Positions 24,201 to 39,200 of a stretch of 64,000 bases of DNA are shown here, piece after piece. Under the pieces are notes generated by a model that was not told the DNA's origin, did no database searches, and saw only the letters and a program-made list of their open reading frames with translations. Position 1 is the first letter of the stretch, and every line of letters starts with the position of its first letter. A program made the translations under genes and the position numbers. Source of the stretch: Coturnix japonica (taxonomy: Eukaryota > Chordata > Aves > Galliformes > Phasianidae). Location: NCBI RefSeq assembly GCF_001577835.2, contig NC_029516.1, forward strand, positions 82,370,328-82,434,327. Direction: 5' to 3'.

Positions 24201-27200
24201 ACAGGTCATTGTGGTTACACTGGGAGGAATCACGAGGTTATGCTGTGTTACCTTGACTGCATCTGATTTTCTTTTTGCAACAGCCTTTGGGTCTGACCTT
24301 GCATGTTGCACAGCCCTCTGCTAAGTTTGGCAGCAGCATGAAGGCATACTTACTGTGGGCATACTTTGTTCTGCCTCATGCTGTTTGGCGCAGCTTGCGT
24401 CTATTTCTTCTCCTGGGTAATGTGTATAGAGGCAACTTTCCAGATTTCAAAGCGAGTCTAGGTTACCCACCTATCTTCTTTCCTTCCCACTTTAGTCTTC
24501 TCCTACCTGTATTGGTTTTGTTGTTGTTTCCCCTCCCCCCTTCTTTTCCTTTACTTCTCCCCAGTTTTGGCTAAAGGAAGACAAGGTGGAGAAAGCAGCC
24601 AATGGTGAAAGAGACTATTTCTTAATATTCTGCTATCTTTTTTTAAAATATCATCTCATTACTCTATGAGGTATTAGTGACTTGCAGAGACAGTGATACT
24701 GATGCAGATCTGAGCACATCAGTAGTCCTAGGGGATGTGTGTTAAGAGGTTTTTATGCTGCTCTTCAAATGGAACTTGGGTTCATTGTTGGAGACATTGG
24801 AGCAGCAGAGAAATAGTATGTCTTGCAGACACTGCCTTTCCTACCACACGTTGCTGTTTGCTCCATGCTGGCAGTGGTCTTCCAGATATAATTTACATTG
24901 CTTATTTTGAGGCTGCTGTGTGGTTTAAGCCTAGATTAGAATTTTGAGTAGAGCAGATGTTCTGTCAGAATAGAAAAGGAAACAAAGATTTATCTTCTAA
25001 TTGTTTCTTGTTAATGCCAAGAAGTGCATTTAGGTTAGAGGAAGATGCTGCTTGGCAGGGGAGCTTAGTCTCACAAACTTTGGAAGGCTGGAGAAGCAAA
25101 AGTGGAAGATATCTATCGGTAGGTGTAGAAACTTAGTTTAAAAGTAGAGGATCCTGCTTTTACACAGTGAAACACGACATTAGAATTTGGTCAAAAGCTG
25201 CTCTGTCACAACCTGGGGCCAAATCCCAATCCTGATTAAAATTACAGTATTCCTTTTTTTTTCTTAGAGAAAAAATTGCAGAGACTTCTGGCTTTATTTT
25301 TGCAGTTTTCCGAACAAGTCTCTGTAGCCAGACTATGCCATTGTGGGATTGCGTATCGAGCTTTGTCCCCTGTACCTATCACATTGGCATGAGCACAATC
25401 TGGACAGCTCTAGGTAGCATCAGAGAATCCCATGCACTGTCTTCATTTCAAGCGTATTTCTGAAAAGCACATAAGCATTTATGTACATCCATATATACTC
25501 AGCAAAGCCGATAGGATTTATAAAGCACGCTTGATGTTAAGCATGTACTTATATGCTTTGCTGAAAAGACTGTTTAGGTTTTGCTTTGTCAGGGTCTTCA
25601 GGGAAGATCTTTCCTTTTGCAAGGGAAGAGGGATAGTAACCTCTGTGCCTAAGGAACACAAAGTGGGTGAACCTACTGTAGAGAAAGGAAATTATTTCAA
25701 TTTAAAGTATTATGTTTAAACCAAAAAACTGAAGTCTGCTATCTTAGTAGTTAGCAACTGAGTGACCTGGCTCCTGAAACACACAGGCAGTGCTATTAAT
25801 CACATTGTTTTTCATACCATGTATGCACTTCTTGTATGAGCATGTCTGTGGTCTTCAATAAAGTCATTTAGAAAGATACTGCTTACCCTCAGAAGGCCTG
25901 TAAGATCCTCAAGTAAGTAGGGATCTCCAGATGAGATGCCCTCATCTCCACTGTCAACCCTTAAGTGAGGTCTGGGAAGGGATGGATCTTGGCTCTACCC
26001 CTTTTGGTCACTTGGGTGTACTGCTTATGCCTGAGCTCCACTGGGTTGGCCCCATTTCCCACCAGGTGCTCAGTCACTGCTTCAAGCTGTGACTTAGCAT
26101 TTCTGCTATGGGCCTTGAAGGTCATCTAGTTCCAACCCCTCTGTTGTGGGCAGGGTGGCCACAAGTTGCCTAGGGCCTTATCTAGCTTGGCCTTGAACAC
26201 TTCCAGTGATGTGCTTCAAGACGCAGTGGTTTCATTCCCAAGAACATTTCAAGTTGCTGGAAGAGGCAGCCAAGTGATCCACTAATTTCAGTTGTTGGTT
26301 TGGTACTTTGGTCAGTGAATTTAGTGCGTTGTAGGCAATTGTTGCCTACTTTTTGTCCAACCAGTTCAGCAGCCAGTGCTGCATAGATGATACGCTAATG
26401 AAATATTGTTTTATAACTGATCTTGTAGATGTTTCAGCCTCAGCTTCTAGAGTATTATATTTTAAAAAACAAGGTTTCCCATCCTTTCCTCATATGGGAT
26501 ATGCTCCTGGACCCTCATCATCATTGAGATCTTTGGTAGTTTACATGACCAGCCAATACTTATATAGTCTAAAACCAAAATTTGTTACGCCTTAATACTT
26601 GTAGGTAGGAATGGAGGTAGGCACATTTGCATGCAGCTTTATTGCACTGTACCTAATGTGCTAATAGAGACATGCGTCAGCTTTCAGAGAGGATAAATCT
26701 CTCCTGGGACGTGTGTATGGTGCACAATGCTAATTAGATGGCTCTTAGCAAAATGACTCAATACCTGGTATAAATATAGGCAGGTTGTGTGCTGGGAGAC
26801 ACTGTGTAATAAAAGTGGATGCGGTTTCGGAGATGGAAGAGTTCTTGGCAAAATTTTCCCTGACAGGAGGGCTGTTTCAGGATTCGCTCTGTTCAGCTCA
26901 GAGGCTGCCGGCAGCATCCGAGCCAGCACTCGGTTACAGTACTGGCAGGTATGTCATTGCCACCAGTTGGGTGCTGGGGATGGAAGGGCTGGGTCTCAGC
27001 TGGAAGGTGTCTACAGGTTTCTTCACAGAGAGGGCTCTCTGATCCCAAGGGCGGGCAGTGGCAGCAGGCAGAGGCAGCGCTGGGAAAGCTGGCAAAGGCC
27101 TGGGTGCCATGCAAGCCGCCGGCCTCCCCACCCCCAGCACAGTCCTCTTGGGGCACTGCCTCCTTTGTAATCAACTCCAATCCTCCTGCTCGTCCCATGC

Positions 27201-30200
27201 CTGGCTACTCCTAGTTCTTTATTTCACGCCATTTAGGAGCGCTACTTGTTGCCTAGGATTTTTTTACCCCTCTTTTCCTTCTTATTTGCCAGCGACAGCC
27301 ACATGCTGGTCACAAAGGAGGCTAGTGTGATTAAAGGCCTCCCTTACTAAGGTCCCCATGGCAACAGCCTCCTTGGAGGTCTTTGTTCCCTGCTAAAACT
27401 TTGATCTCCAAGAAGGGCTGCTGCTGTTCTCCCTTCAATTGGCAGCAGGAACGGAAGGGTGGGAAGGAAGAGTAAAGTTTACTACGAGCAGAGGGAGTGT
27501 GGAGGAACTTGCTGCAGAGAGCCGTGCTGTCCCAATAAATCTCACAGCAGCTTCCCTGGAAAAGTGGTGGATTTACAAGTGCCGTGTTTCCTCTCTGGTG
27601 CTTTCTGGCCTCCCTGGGGCTGTGTCCTGTGCCAGGGCCTCTGGCTGTGGCACAGCTTGGCAGAACCTTCTGCCTCTGAGGGAGAAATTGTTCCCTCTGC
27701 AGCTGCTGCCTCCTGTGGTCCCGCAGCTGCAGATGGAGCTGTGGAGGCAGCCCCCAGCAGGAAACCAGTTCAGTGGTTATTCTTGTATTTTCCAGATACA
27801 TATCGCATTGATGCAATTGCCAGTATTTACCCAACTGCCATGCTCCTTACTGTACCAGTGCTTTCTTTATTCCTGCCATTGTTCTCTTTTGGCTAAGTAC
27901 TTATCCTAATTATTTTCGTGTCTTTTTCTCCGCAGACTCTTGCTCAGTCGCTGCTTGACTCCTGCTTCTCCCTGCTCCAATGCTACTCGTGCCCTCCTAC
28001 CCTAGCCTGCCCTTCTCTTGCCTATCTGCTTCTGTCCTCACCCACACCCCTGTACCTCCGCACCATTAGAACCCTCCTGTCTCATCCACTTGTCCTGCTG
28101 TGCTGTGATGGCACAGGCCGGGGCTGGTGGCCTGCCTCTGTGCTGGGGCCAGCTGAGGCCTGGAGCGTGCAGGGTGCCTGCTGTGGGAACAGCGATGGGA
28201 ACGTGTCCCAGATCTGTGCTCACATGAGGACAAGCTCCTGGCTCAAGTAGAGCTGCCTGGGACAACCCTAGTAAACAAGACTGTCCTCTGTATCCTCTAT
28301 TCCTTTCATTCAGTGATGCCTGCAGGGAGTTCAGTACTGGGAGCTTGCCTTGGAGATGTGTAGCCTTTGCAGATGGAGTCACGCTGCAGCTTAGCAGCTG
28401 TGGTCCCTTCCTGAGTTTCTGTTGCTGGTGGTGTGGAGGGAGGTCAGCCTCTGTGAGGGACACCGCCAGGAGCCTCCTGTCACTGTGGCAACCCGGCCTA
28501 TGGCCAGGCCTGGTTTGTCTGGCCCTGAGCAGAGCAGCAGCGGGGGGAAGGGTTGTCAGGGAATTCATCTATGAGGGAAACAGGGAGAGCTGAGATGCAG
28601 TGGAAACTGGTGGGGACACAGCTGCCCAGAGCTGAAGCTGAGGGGCAGCCCTCCTGTGAAGGCTTTGTGCACCCCTTCATAGGTAGCAGTGGGGCCATGG
28701 GGCAGCCCCCCAGCAGGACTGAGACAGGCTACACAGACAGGAAAACAGTGGCTGGTTATAGGTAACACAGGAAAACTGCTTTGGTTGTCTTTATTATGAG
28801 TCTTCACATCACTATTGTTTCTGGGGGATGCTTCTTCTGTCTTGAGCGTATGGTTCCTCTGGAGGATTGCAGGGCGCTGTAAGCCCAAGCAAGTGCAGGG
28901 GTTGAGGCTTTTAACATAGAATCATTTGAGTTGGAATGGACCGTTAAAGGCCATCCAGTCCATCTCCCCTACAGTGAACAGGTTCACCTACAGCTTCATA
29001 AGGTGCTCAGAGCCCCTGTCCAGCCTGACCTTGAATGTGTCTAGGGATGCTACCACCTCTCTGGGCAACCTGTTGCAGTTCCTCACTAATTTTTAGGGTA
29101 GCTTCGAAACAAAGCATGGCTGCTTGGACTTGTGAGATGGAGATTCTGCTTTATAGCTGTCACTACCTTACCACTGGGATTTCATGGTAAACAGCCTTGC
29201 ATTAGCTGTTTGCCTCTAGTTGTTTGTCCGTTGATGCCTGCTGTTGGTCTTGGACTGTAACACACAGGACCTGCCCTGCATGTATTATGTGCATGCCCGT
29301 TTTTAGAGAGCAGAAAGCATACATAACGTTTTTCTGTATAACGGGCTGGCTGTGAGCAGCTTGGACAGTTGATCCTTTCTGCTATCGATGTCATGAAACT
29401 GTATCTGTAGATTAAAATATTGCAGTATGCTGGTGGCAGGAGTAATTAATGAGGAACAACTATCTGAATTCTCAGTGTTGTGTCTTTTGCTAAGGCTTCA
29501 GGAGCACCCATGATGGTGTTACAGTGAGCACTAGGCAGCTTTGATGAGTTGCAACTGTTTGCAAAGCACTGCCTACATTCGGAGGATGTTTATTATGGCT
29601 CCAGCCGGCATCCTGGTGGATTTTTTATATCTACAGAAGCTCTGCTGAAACATTTAAGGAAAACTGAGAGTGGCAATCTCTTTGATAATAACACGCTAGA
29701 GAGCAAGGAGCTTGGGATCGAATTCATCATTGTGTCTGAGCACCGCTTAGTGCTGGACCTGAAGGATGTGTGGGGCAGCCTTTGCACTGGCTAATCCTTA
29801 GCTGCCTTTCCTACACTCCATCCACAGCGTATCTCACTCAGGTGCATGTCCCCTACCTTATTCATGTCATTAAAAAAAAACAAGCGCGAACATGGTGCAA
29901 TTTAAAGGAGTACAAAGCACAGATGCACACAGTCATGTTCTGCCAGTGCATCAATGTGTGTAAATTATAGCTGAACATTATGTAGGATGTTTGCTGTGTA
30001 TTAGAAATATCCCAGACACTCAGCACCAGAACAGATAGGCCCCAAGCTGCCATGGAGCTTGGATTTTTTTTGTATTCACTTATAAATTAAAAGTCAGATT
30101 CTTTTGTTTGTTTGTTTTCCTTTTGCAATGTGATTCCATAAAATGACATAGGAATATTTTCCTGGTTAATTTGCTTCACTCAAAGGTTGTCTTTATACTA

Positions 30201-33200
30201 TACAGTCTCACTGAGTTGCTTGTTCATTGTGAAATAACCAGCACATACTCCCAGTCATTCTTCAGAACTCCTTTCCTGGAGCTGCCTCTGAAACTGCAGA
30301 GCCCCACATGGAGAGCCCCGCCCACAGGTATCAAACGCATGTGACTGACTTTCCAAGGGCCTCCCATTAAAGATGTTTCGCGTCCATTCAAACGATATAA
30401 AGTAAACAAAATTCCTCTGTTTGAGGGCTGTTGTGCGTGTCCAGGAGCTTTTTGTATGTGCAAAGCATATCTCCAGCAAGATACTGCCTTGTAATTATGC
30501 CAAGGAGACCTCCCTTTTCTTGTCATTTTGTGCCTAAATCAGAGCGACTCTGCTCCAGATTATTCCTCCTGCTGCAGCTCTGCTGATGAAGACAAAGTGC
30601 AAGGCCAGGCAAATGGAAGAGGTGCAGGGGCAGACACCAGACACTGAGCATGATGACATCTGTGGTTGATAGGAGTGCAAGTGGGCTGATGAGAAAGGGG
30701 ACTGGAAGCTAAGGCAGGGGTTGGGAAGTGTGTTTTTCTTGCAGTAACCTGTCTCCTTGTTCTCCTCCTTCTGTCTTTTCTAGGCAGGACAGGGCTGCTT
30801 GCTGATCTCTTGCCCAGTTTTGCTGTGGAGATTATGCCAGGTATTCAGCCATTTCACCCATTAATTACCCAGTCTTCTGTCATCTTGTCTGTTTATCCTT
30901 CTGCAGCATCTTTTATGTGGTGTGCATTTTAACTCTCGTGTATTTTATCTGGGGAAGAAAAGAAAAAACAACTTTGTTGCTTACTGAGAATGTATGCTGG
31001 GTTGAAAATGGGACAGGGAAGGGAACAGGCATTCTGGGAGGTGACCCATAGAGATGTTAATGCCCTGCCAGGATCAATGTGATAGCAGAAATTCCAGTGC
31101 TGTTCAGAAGAGGTTTTGTATCGAGCTCTCTGCTAAAGCAAAGGTAACACTGCTGCAGCCTATGAAGACACTGACAGCCTCATGTGCCCATATGGCTCTG
31201 TGTGTCACCCATCCTAGCTCGCTAGGAGCTTCCCCTGCCTATCTGTATGCTGCGGGTACTAATACAGCCATTGCCACAGATGGTAGCACAGGAGGTGCTA
31301 GCGATAGAGTACCGGCTAGTGACACGTTGGTGGCACAGTCCTTCTTGTGCTGCGTGGCCAGGGCATTATCTAGGTAACACCAGGTGGTTGGATGGGCTGT
31401 AAGAGTTGTCTGCCCATGACAAATTGCTCACAAGCCAAACTAACAGCCGCCAATTCTGGCACTCCTTAAAGAAGAAACAGCAACACATTGTCCTTGAGAG
31501 GGAAGAGCTGTGGGAACATTTAGCCCTAGAGTCATGATCATCCCCTGACAATGCCCAAGAAGGCATTCTTTCACACGTTTGTGCAAAAATACATCTCCAC
31601 ATGAATGTGTGAAGCTATTTTCAAAGCTATCTCAAAGATGCAAATGGAGAGAAGGCAGATACTCCCCCACCTCCAAAGTAACCCAAAGCTCCCTTGAAGC
31701 TCAGTGTGCCAGGAGAGGGATTCAGGTTTTCATCATAGATAGAGATTGATTCTTTGTTTCCTAACACTATTTTGCACTGTTTACAGTCTGACTGGGTGTA
31801 AAAGTCCTGTATGTTGACCAGGTAATTTTCTGGTACTCTCACTTTGTGTGTATAAACAACAAGAAAGCATAAAAGGCAGTGGCAAACCACACATCATCCG
31901 AGTAAACAAAATGAGATGCTTTTAAACACAAACCAGTAGTTTTCAGACAGTGAGGCCACATAGCGTTTCAGCTTGTTAAATGTCTAAATCTTGGTGTTAC
32001 ACAATTGTTTCTGGAGGAGCTTTGAGAAAAGGTAATGGTTGTTAGAGCAAGGATTAGAGAATTGCAGGTAAAGCTGTTTGAACTCCCAATTTAGTGCATT
32101 AAGGAGGAACCAGCAGGCTCTTTTACTGCTTTCTTGACCTTATCACAGAAGCAAATGGTCGTAACTTTCTGTGAGATCAAATCCTGACTCATAGGACCCT
32201 CTGACCAGGACATGGATTTCAAATATCTTCTTCTGGTGCTGAGTGAATATATTTCCATGCATAAAGGGCATTGACATCTTTTTATACTCGTAGAACATTA
32301 TCAGAAGGACCACAGATACTCTTTGGTGAACTTGCTGTTTTTTCCCTCTATCACGTTTTTGTCCTATTATCTTTTTATCTTTTGTTAGTGAAGAGTTCTC
32401 TGATAGCTCTGGAGACCTGACACCTGTGCTTCATTGTGTAACTGTGGCTGGCCACTTCCATCATGCAATGCTGTTTTTCAATGGGAACATGACAAAAGAA
32501 GCCTCTGAGCTGTTGTCCTGTTTGGAGTGACATAGATTAGGAAACACAGGACTGGAAGAAATAGTCTGGTTCTCTATCTTACTTGCTTCCCAAGCACCTT
32601 GTAATTTTATACTTCTCATGCGCTTAGCAAATTTAAGAGTAGCCTGATTTAGGCCTTTCTTTCTTGAAACCATTGGATGGCTTTCTTTGATATACTGCTT
32701 CTAACTTCCATCTGGATTGCTCATAGCCTGTTTACACTTGTTTATTTAGGACCTTTAACTATAATGCCTGTTTTTCCCCTTAGCATTCATTCTCCTAGTG
32801 TATTTCCAGCCAGCAGCTATGCCTGCTTTCAGCCTTCTTTTTGATGGACTAATGCAGCAAGCTTCTGCTCTCACATTATAAAGCAGGCTGTCAGATCCCT
32901 TCATCGCTCCTGAATCTTTGCTTTGCATCAGCTCCAGCCTGAGTCAATCTTTTCTGATACATAGATGACCGGAGCTGCATAACATCAGTAATTTCAGATG
33001 GAGTCGCATGAAGCCCTGGTGTAAAAGCATTCCTGAACACTCCTGGAAATTCCTGCAGTTGCAGTTGTCCTGTGGTGAAATAGTCCTTTCTTTTTGGTTG
33101 TTTTCCAGTAACGCAGTCCCTATCACTGCAGAAACTGTCCTCAATCCTCGAACATGTGACCCTGCAATTACTATTGCATCCCTTGAAATTCAGCATATTG

Positions 33201-36200
33201 TCATGTTTCCTGTTCCTTATTTGTAGGCCCAAGGACAACTTGCCCTTTCTCTAAGATATCCCAGTCTTTGTTGGCTGTGCTTTGCTACCTCTTTGCTACC
33301 TCTCAAGCTGCATTAACATGTTCTTCTTTTCTGTCAGTCATTCAGGAAAATAATAAGATGGTTCCTAGAACCAGAACCTGAGGAACTACTAGTAATTTCC
33401 TGTCAGCTGTTACCTTCCAATTCACTAACCCTTCCCCCCAGCCATTTCCTTATTCATTAGCTGGTTTTTTCCTTCTTGACACAGACTAACAACAACGACA
33501 ACGAATTCAACGAGGACCAAAATTAATGCAAATTTAAGTGAAATTCAGCTGTTTCAGCCAAGAGTGGAATAAAGTATTCAAAAAACATAAAACATTTCAC
33601 TCTACACGTCTGAAATGAAGTGTTTTGATTTGTAAGTGCCAGATCTTCCACTGATGTTTTTTAAAGGAAATTTGAGAGAAATTTTAAAGGAAGTTTGAAA
33701 TTAAAAAGTGCATTTGATAAGTGCAGCGGTTTGTGAAAGGATAAGGGAAAATGCCAACAAAGGCAACGATTTTACTTCTGTTCAAGCAGAATGCTCTGGA
33801 TGAATCAAAAAGGAGGTTTCTTGTCTTTGCATTTCAAGAACTAAGAACTGGATGAATCTTGCATTTCGGTTGTTCTGAGCTGAACACCTTTCCTGGCCTT
33901 TTCAGCTTATTGACCTGGGTGAGAGGTACTGCATTTAACCGGTGTGATTTTGTACTCACACTGCAATCCTTGTAGCAGCCTTCTGTGGCTTAAATGACAG
34001 TGTACCGGGAAGCCCTGTAGTGAACACTTGACTTCTGTTCAGAAAGAGTGGTCTGTTGCTGTTTCCACGGCTGAACAACCCTATCACTTCTTTCTTTGCC
34101 TTCCTAGCAGCTTTCCAAACCGCCTGGGAACCTGTGGAGATCTTCCCATCTGGTCTTCACTCACCAGCAGTCTTGAGTTCTGGCTAGGTGGTTACATCCC
34201 CCTGCTGCAAAGCAAACCTCCTGTACATTCAAAGTCTTGTAATTCCTTGGTCTGGCTGTGTTTACTGACCATTCTCCTGATCCAAGGGGCTGCTGTGTGG
34301 TGGCATGTGCAGCTTTGTGCACATCATCCCCTGTGCAGTGCATGGTGGTTGGACGCAGAGCTGGGAGTTGCCCCCATTGCAGGCCGGGTACCTGTCCCCA
34401 CCACAGCTCCTGCTGCACCATGTTTCCCAAAGCAGACTTTGAGAAAGCTTTTCTTGCTTCCCTTCCTACATCATGTAAACGGAGACGATGAAAACCCTGT
34501 CGTGATTTTTGTGCCCAGCTCTTCTACCTCGTCACTTTTACAGGCTTCATCTGAGGCTTCAGTGAAAATGGGAAAAAAAAAAAAAGAAGTGGTTGTTAGG
34601 TTTCCTGGCTGGCTGCAGCGCCTAAATAGGATGTTCGTTCAGCACATTCAAAAGAATAATTGTGTGCGTGGGCCTAGTTGTGAAGGGGCAGGCCTGGCTC
34701 ATTTGCTGGGCTATTTATAGCCTGCTTTTCACCATAGTTTGTCCCATTAAAATTAGAATAGAGTTAGGGAACAAGCACACAAGCAGGGCATGAACATGGG
34801 CAGGAAGAATGAGTCTTAGATGAGACACAAATGCTAATGGAGCACGTCCTTCAGCATTCATACAGGTCTGCTCTGGGACAAAGGGTTTTCATATTGGGCA
34901 GACAGAGCGTTCGCCTCCATGCTGCTCCTTCTCAGGCAGGAAGGCACTGCATACCGGTAGCTCTGGTTCTCACCTCCATGTGCTATTTCTGCTTCAATAC
35001 AGTCTTAGGCCAGGAGGGAACCCACTTCTGCTAAAAGCCCCACCTAGCTGTGCTTCCCTTGTGCTGTCTGCAGGGATAATGTTGCTGCCATTCCTTTCCC
35101 CAGTGATGTGTAATCTAGTAAGTTTCTTTTTCTCCCTGTTTTTTTCCAGAGTGGGTCTTTGTGGGCCTGGTGATCCTGGGAGCGTTCCTGTTCTTCCTCC
35201 TGGTGGGGATCTGCTGGTGCCAGTGCTGCCCTCACAGCTGCTGCTGTTATGTCCGCTGCCCCTGCTGCCCCGAGTCCTGCTGCTGTCCCCGGGCGCGTGA
35301 GTGACCCCATCCAAGCTGATGCAGATCTTTCTTACCTCTTTTGCTCCCTGGCAGAACAGGAGGAAAATCTAAGAATGTTGCTTCCTTTGCCCTGAGCGCT
35401 TTGCTTAACCAAAGAACTAGTTCCTGGGGAGTGAAGCATCTGACCTATTACTCAATGGTTGAGCGCTCAAAGTTAATTACAAATGTAATTTTCCAAGTCC
35501 TCCCTGCCTTGGCAGCTGTGCCTTCTTCTCCACAGTGTCAAGCTCCTCTTCCATAGTTGCCATCATGTCCGTGAGTGTTGTGGGGGCAGAACTGAGACCA
35601 TCCAGGGAGGTTTTTTTTCCCAACAATGAAAAGCAGCTGCCTTCTGCAACAGTGCAAAATACTTGCGACCCAGCAAGTTCTCATTCAGAATCAGGCATAT
35701 CTGTCAGGTTTCATGAGCCTCATCCTGCAGCTTGAGTCATCAGTTGCTTCAGAAGCTGAATTGCTGCTAAATTGTGGCAGAAGAAATGCTGTCTCAGACA
35801 CGCTAGTTGTCTTTCTGTCGCTGGACATCTTACAGTGTTCACTTGTCATATGCATTTTTAATCTCCCCCAGTGCCCTTTGAGGCTTAGAGAAAATCAGAT
35901 TGTTCCCTGTCATTTCATTTGTCCAATTGCCTCCTTCTGGGGTGGTTTGCAGGTTTCTGTCATGTGACATGTGGGTCTGGAGAAAGCTTGTGCGATGCTG
36001 ACTTGTGTTCTTTGTGTTTTTCAGTGTATGTTGCAGGCAAAGCAGCAAAAGCAGGATACCCTCCTGCGGTCTCCTCCATCCCAGGTCCATACTACATCCC
36101 CAGTGTTCCTGTAGCTGGAGTCCCGTCTCCTGCTGTGCTGATGGATAAATCACACCCACCTCCCTTGGCCCCAAGTGACGCTGGCGGAGGAAACCAAAAT

Positions 36201-39200
36201 GGTAATTTGTAGCATTCAGTCCACTTGGGAGCGGGGCTGAGAAAGGGAAGGATGAGGATCATTTATAGAGTGCTATGAACAGGGTAAACCCAGAGAAACC
36301 ACATCTTAATCCTGACATTAACAATGACAGTTGCATCCCTTAGGACCATGCAGTCCAACCTTCATAGTGCTGTCAGCAGGTTATCAGCTTGAGTAATGAA
36401 TTAGGTCAGTGGAGAATGGGAAGTCCACACTCTGAGATTTGTTTGATACAGCTATAAACCTTCACTTGCAGGGTAAAAAGGGGTGAATGGTTTTAGTGGA
36501 GCAGAGTTAGTGGCTATTTTCTTCTTCGAGCCAATGCCTTAGAAGCTGCTCTTTCTTGGTAAACCTCTCTTGCTGCTCTGTGTGGGGCACTGCTTGCCCT
36601 CCTGCAGCAGTTTCTGCTGTAGCATGTGGTGCTGTCCCTGTAGCAATTTGGGCACAGATGTGTGCCTCTTCATCATTTCTACCCAAGACCATTGGAGGCT
36701 GGATCCCTTCCCCTGTGTTATGGGAGTCAGTAGGTCAGTTGGCTTATTCAGCCTTTTCATTTATGAGCCGTGAGTGACAGAATGCTTCTAACTAGAGTGA
36801 AGTTATGGATCAATGCCAGATGTAGAGCATTGGTATACTGGCCCTGTCTTGGTGCAGGGTCACTTCTCCTGCTGTGAAGGAAGCTGCCTTCAGAAAGTAT
36901 GAAGTATTTAGCCACATCAGGCATTTTAGGATCAGAGTAGCTGCCTGATCTCAAACTTTTTGGAGAAGTGACTCTTAACCAAGATAGTCTCCATACTGAC
37001 ACAGTATGATTGCAGTTGACCCAGCTGCATCTAATTTCAAAGCACTACACTAATAATCAATTGTTAAGTTTACTCATGGCAGTGTGTTGATAAGACAGTT
37101 CCAAAAAGACACGATCAAGTAGCATTCTCAAGTAATTAAGCTTTTGGAACAGTCTTCTGCAGCTTTCCCCTGCCCCAGTGAATGCATTAATCTTTCCAGA
37201 GTTACTAGAAGTATTTTCCTTCAACAGTCTGACAGTTTTTTCCTGTGAAATAAAAGCAGAGCCCTGGAATGCAACATTTTGAAATAGGAAATAAATCAGT
37301 CACTGATCCAAAGCAGAATGTATCCAATTGAAAAATCTTTGTTGGAAAGTGAAGAAAAACAGCTCAGTGCTTTTTTGTTGCTTTGCTCGTTTTTCCCTCT
37401 CTTGTGCTAAATGTCACTTCATGTAGAGCATGGTATTGGCTGTGGGGACCTGAGGGATTTTGTAGGAGTCCCGTCGCAGAGCCAGTAGTCATCTCTGCTG
37501 TGCTTTACCAGCAGAGCACAAATGCAGAATATAAAGCAGTGGATGTGTGTGGAAACAAAATGGAGTGGCTCTTGGCATCCTTATTGCATAGAAAAATGCA
37601 TTTATTATATAATCCTAAACAAACTGGTGAGACTTAAGCCCTTAACTCAGGATTTGACAGGTAATACTATATGTTGCCATAGTAGTAATACTAATATAAT
37701 TACACCGAGTTTTAGCTGTTGTGGAGAGACAGCACAGTTTCTTAAGCTTCTTTTTTCTTAATTAGTTTTTACTGTAATAGTTTGGACAAACCCTTAGCCT
37801 GGATTGTGCTCCTGTTGTGCAGGGGGCTGCACATAAAATATGTTCTTAGACCTGTGCCAGTAAGGAAGATACTGGTATCAACCTACATCCTCTTCCTTGC
37901 CTCCTGGGCTCCTCCATCATGCCAGCATATCCCCTAATTAGATGCTGTAGAAAAGAAAACAATTGCGTGGCACTTCCAAACTATGTGTTTGCTGGTTGGC
38001 CACACACCAAGCTAAACAAAACAGTTAATGGTTGAATGGATAACGAAGGTCTTTGCTCAGAAGAAACACTAATTACGGTTTTGTGTCTTCCACGTAGCCA
38101 GGATAAGTCTGATCTGAAACTTCTAAAAGCTTGATGTCTTTGAGACTTCAGTCCTTCTGTCTAGTTCATTTAAAATTGGTCAGTGGGATCAGAAGTGCTG
38201 TGGGATGGAGATTGGAGGGTTCTGTAATCCTGTCTTGCCTGTCTGCAAAGGGCAGCCCTTGCCTTAGATGGCTTCTGTGCTTGTAGGTGACCCCTGTGTC
38301 TGGGTGAGCAAACGAAGGGGTGGGGATATTTTAAAAACTAGCCTATGGTTAGTTACATAAATACTGTGCGAAAAAGCTCCAGTGAAGCTTAGAAACTCTG
38401 TCCTAAACTTAGGTCTGAACAGGAAATAAAAATGAAATCTCAGTTTTCATATTTAGAAGATGGTTGGCAACACATGAGTTAGGATGTACGCTCTGCCTGT
38501 TTTAAATGTAATGGTTGCCTGGAGACTTGCACAGATTCTCTAATCCATGCACGTAGGGAAGACCTTGATCTGAGAGCTGAACTCCAGACCTCTCCTATGA
38601 GAAGTATAGAAAGATGAGAAATCACTTAATTCCCAACGCTTGCCTGATAAAAAAAATAGTAGTGCTGTCCTTTCAAGGGAGGAAAACAGTTTACAGTTTT
38701 GTCTGACTTGGTTCCACCCACAGAAGAATGAAGAAAAAGCCCGTCTGTAGTTACACGGATTAAACATTAGAAATTCACAAACTGCTCAGAAGAAGAAAAT
38801 ACGCTGTAGCAGGGAAGAACATTCCATTCCTTGTGACTTAAAGGAGTGGTGCTTTAACATCCCTGCATCTTCATTTCCATGTAATTGAGATGGGCTTCAA
38901 AATATGCAGACCTTATTAAAGGATTCTGGCAATTTGTAGAAGAGGAAAGGTTTGAAGAGGAAGCGTGTGAGAATGTGGTTCTCACACAGGGGAATAATAA
39001 AGAGATTTAATCATGGCTGGAAGTATTTAATAAACCTAGAGACAAAATATGCCTTCTCCGTAATAGAAAATACTACTAATGAACTGCTCATGGTCATCAT
39101 CTTGCAGATTTAATTCCAAAGCTCATTTCTAGATGCTTACAGAATTAACCAAGAAGGTAGTTTTCCTTTTGATACACAGCTGCAATACCGACTCAAGCAT

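Larger units (their letters stand above)
22694..30783 (+). other. ILDR2 intron 3
   Basis: 8.1 kb with two CR1 pieces (26103-26220 and 28915-29088). A GC-richer stretch at about 26900-28600 has several overlapping open frames but none resembles a protein family. Nothing else recognised. Intron 2 (22075-22573) is likewise featureless. Confidence 0.75.

Noticed and set aside
27331-28568. Overlapping open frames on both strands in ILDR2 intron 3
   Set aside because: Caused by locally higher GC; none resembles a known protein.
34028-34720. Plus-strand 230-residue open frame in ILDR2 intron 4
   Set aside because: Low-complexity hydrophobic and Cys/Pro content, no family resemblance, ends in an A run; taken as fortuitous.
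36340-36385. Possible CR1 tail (CCATGCAGTCCAACCTTC)
   Set aside because: Only a short partial match to CR1 with no tail repeat; too weak to call.
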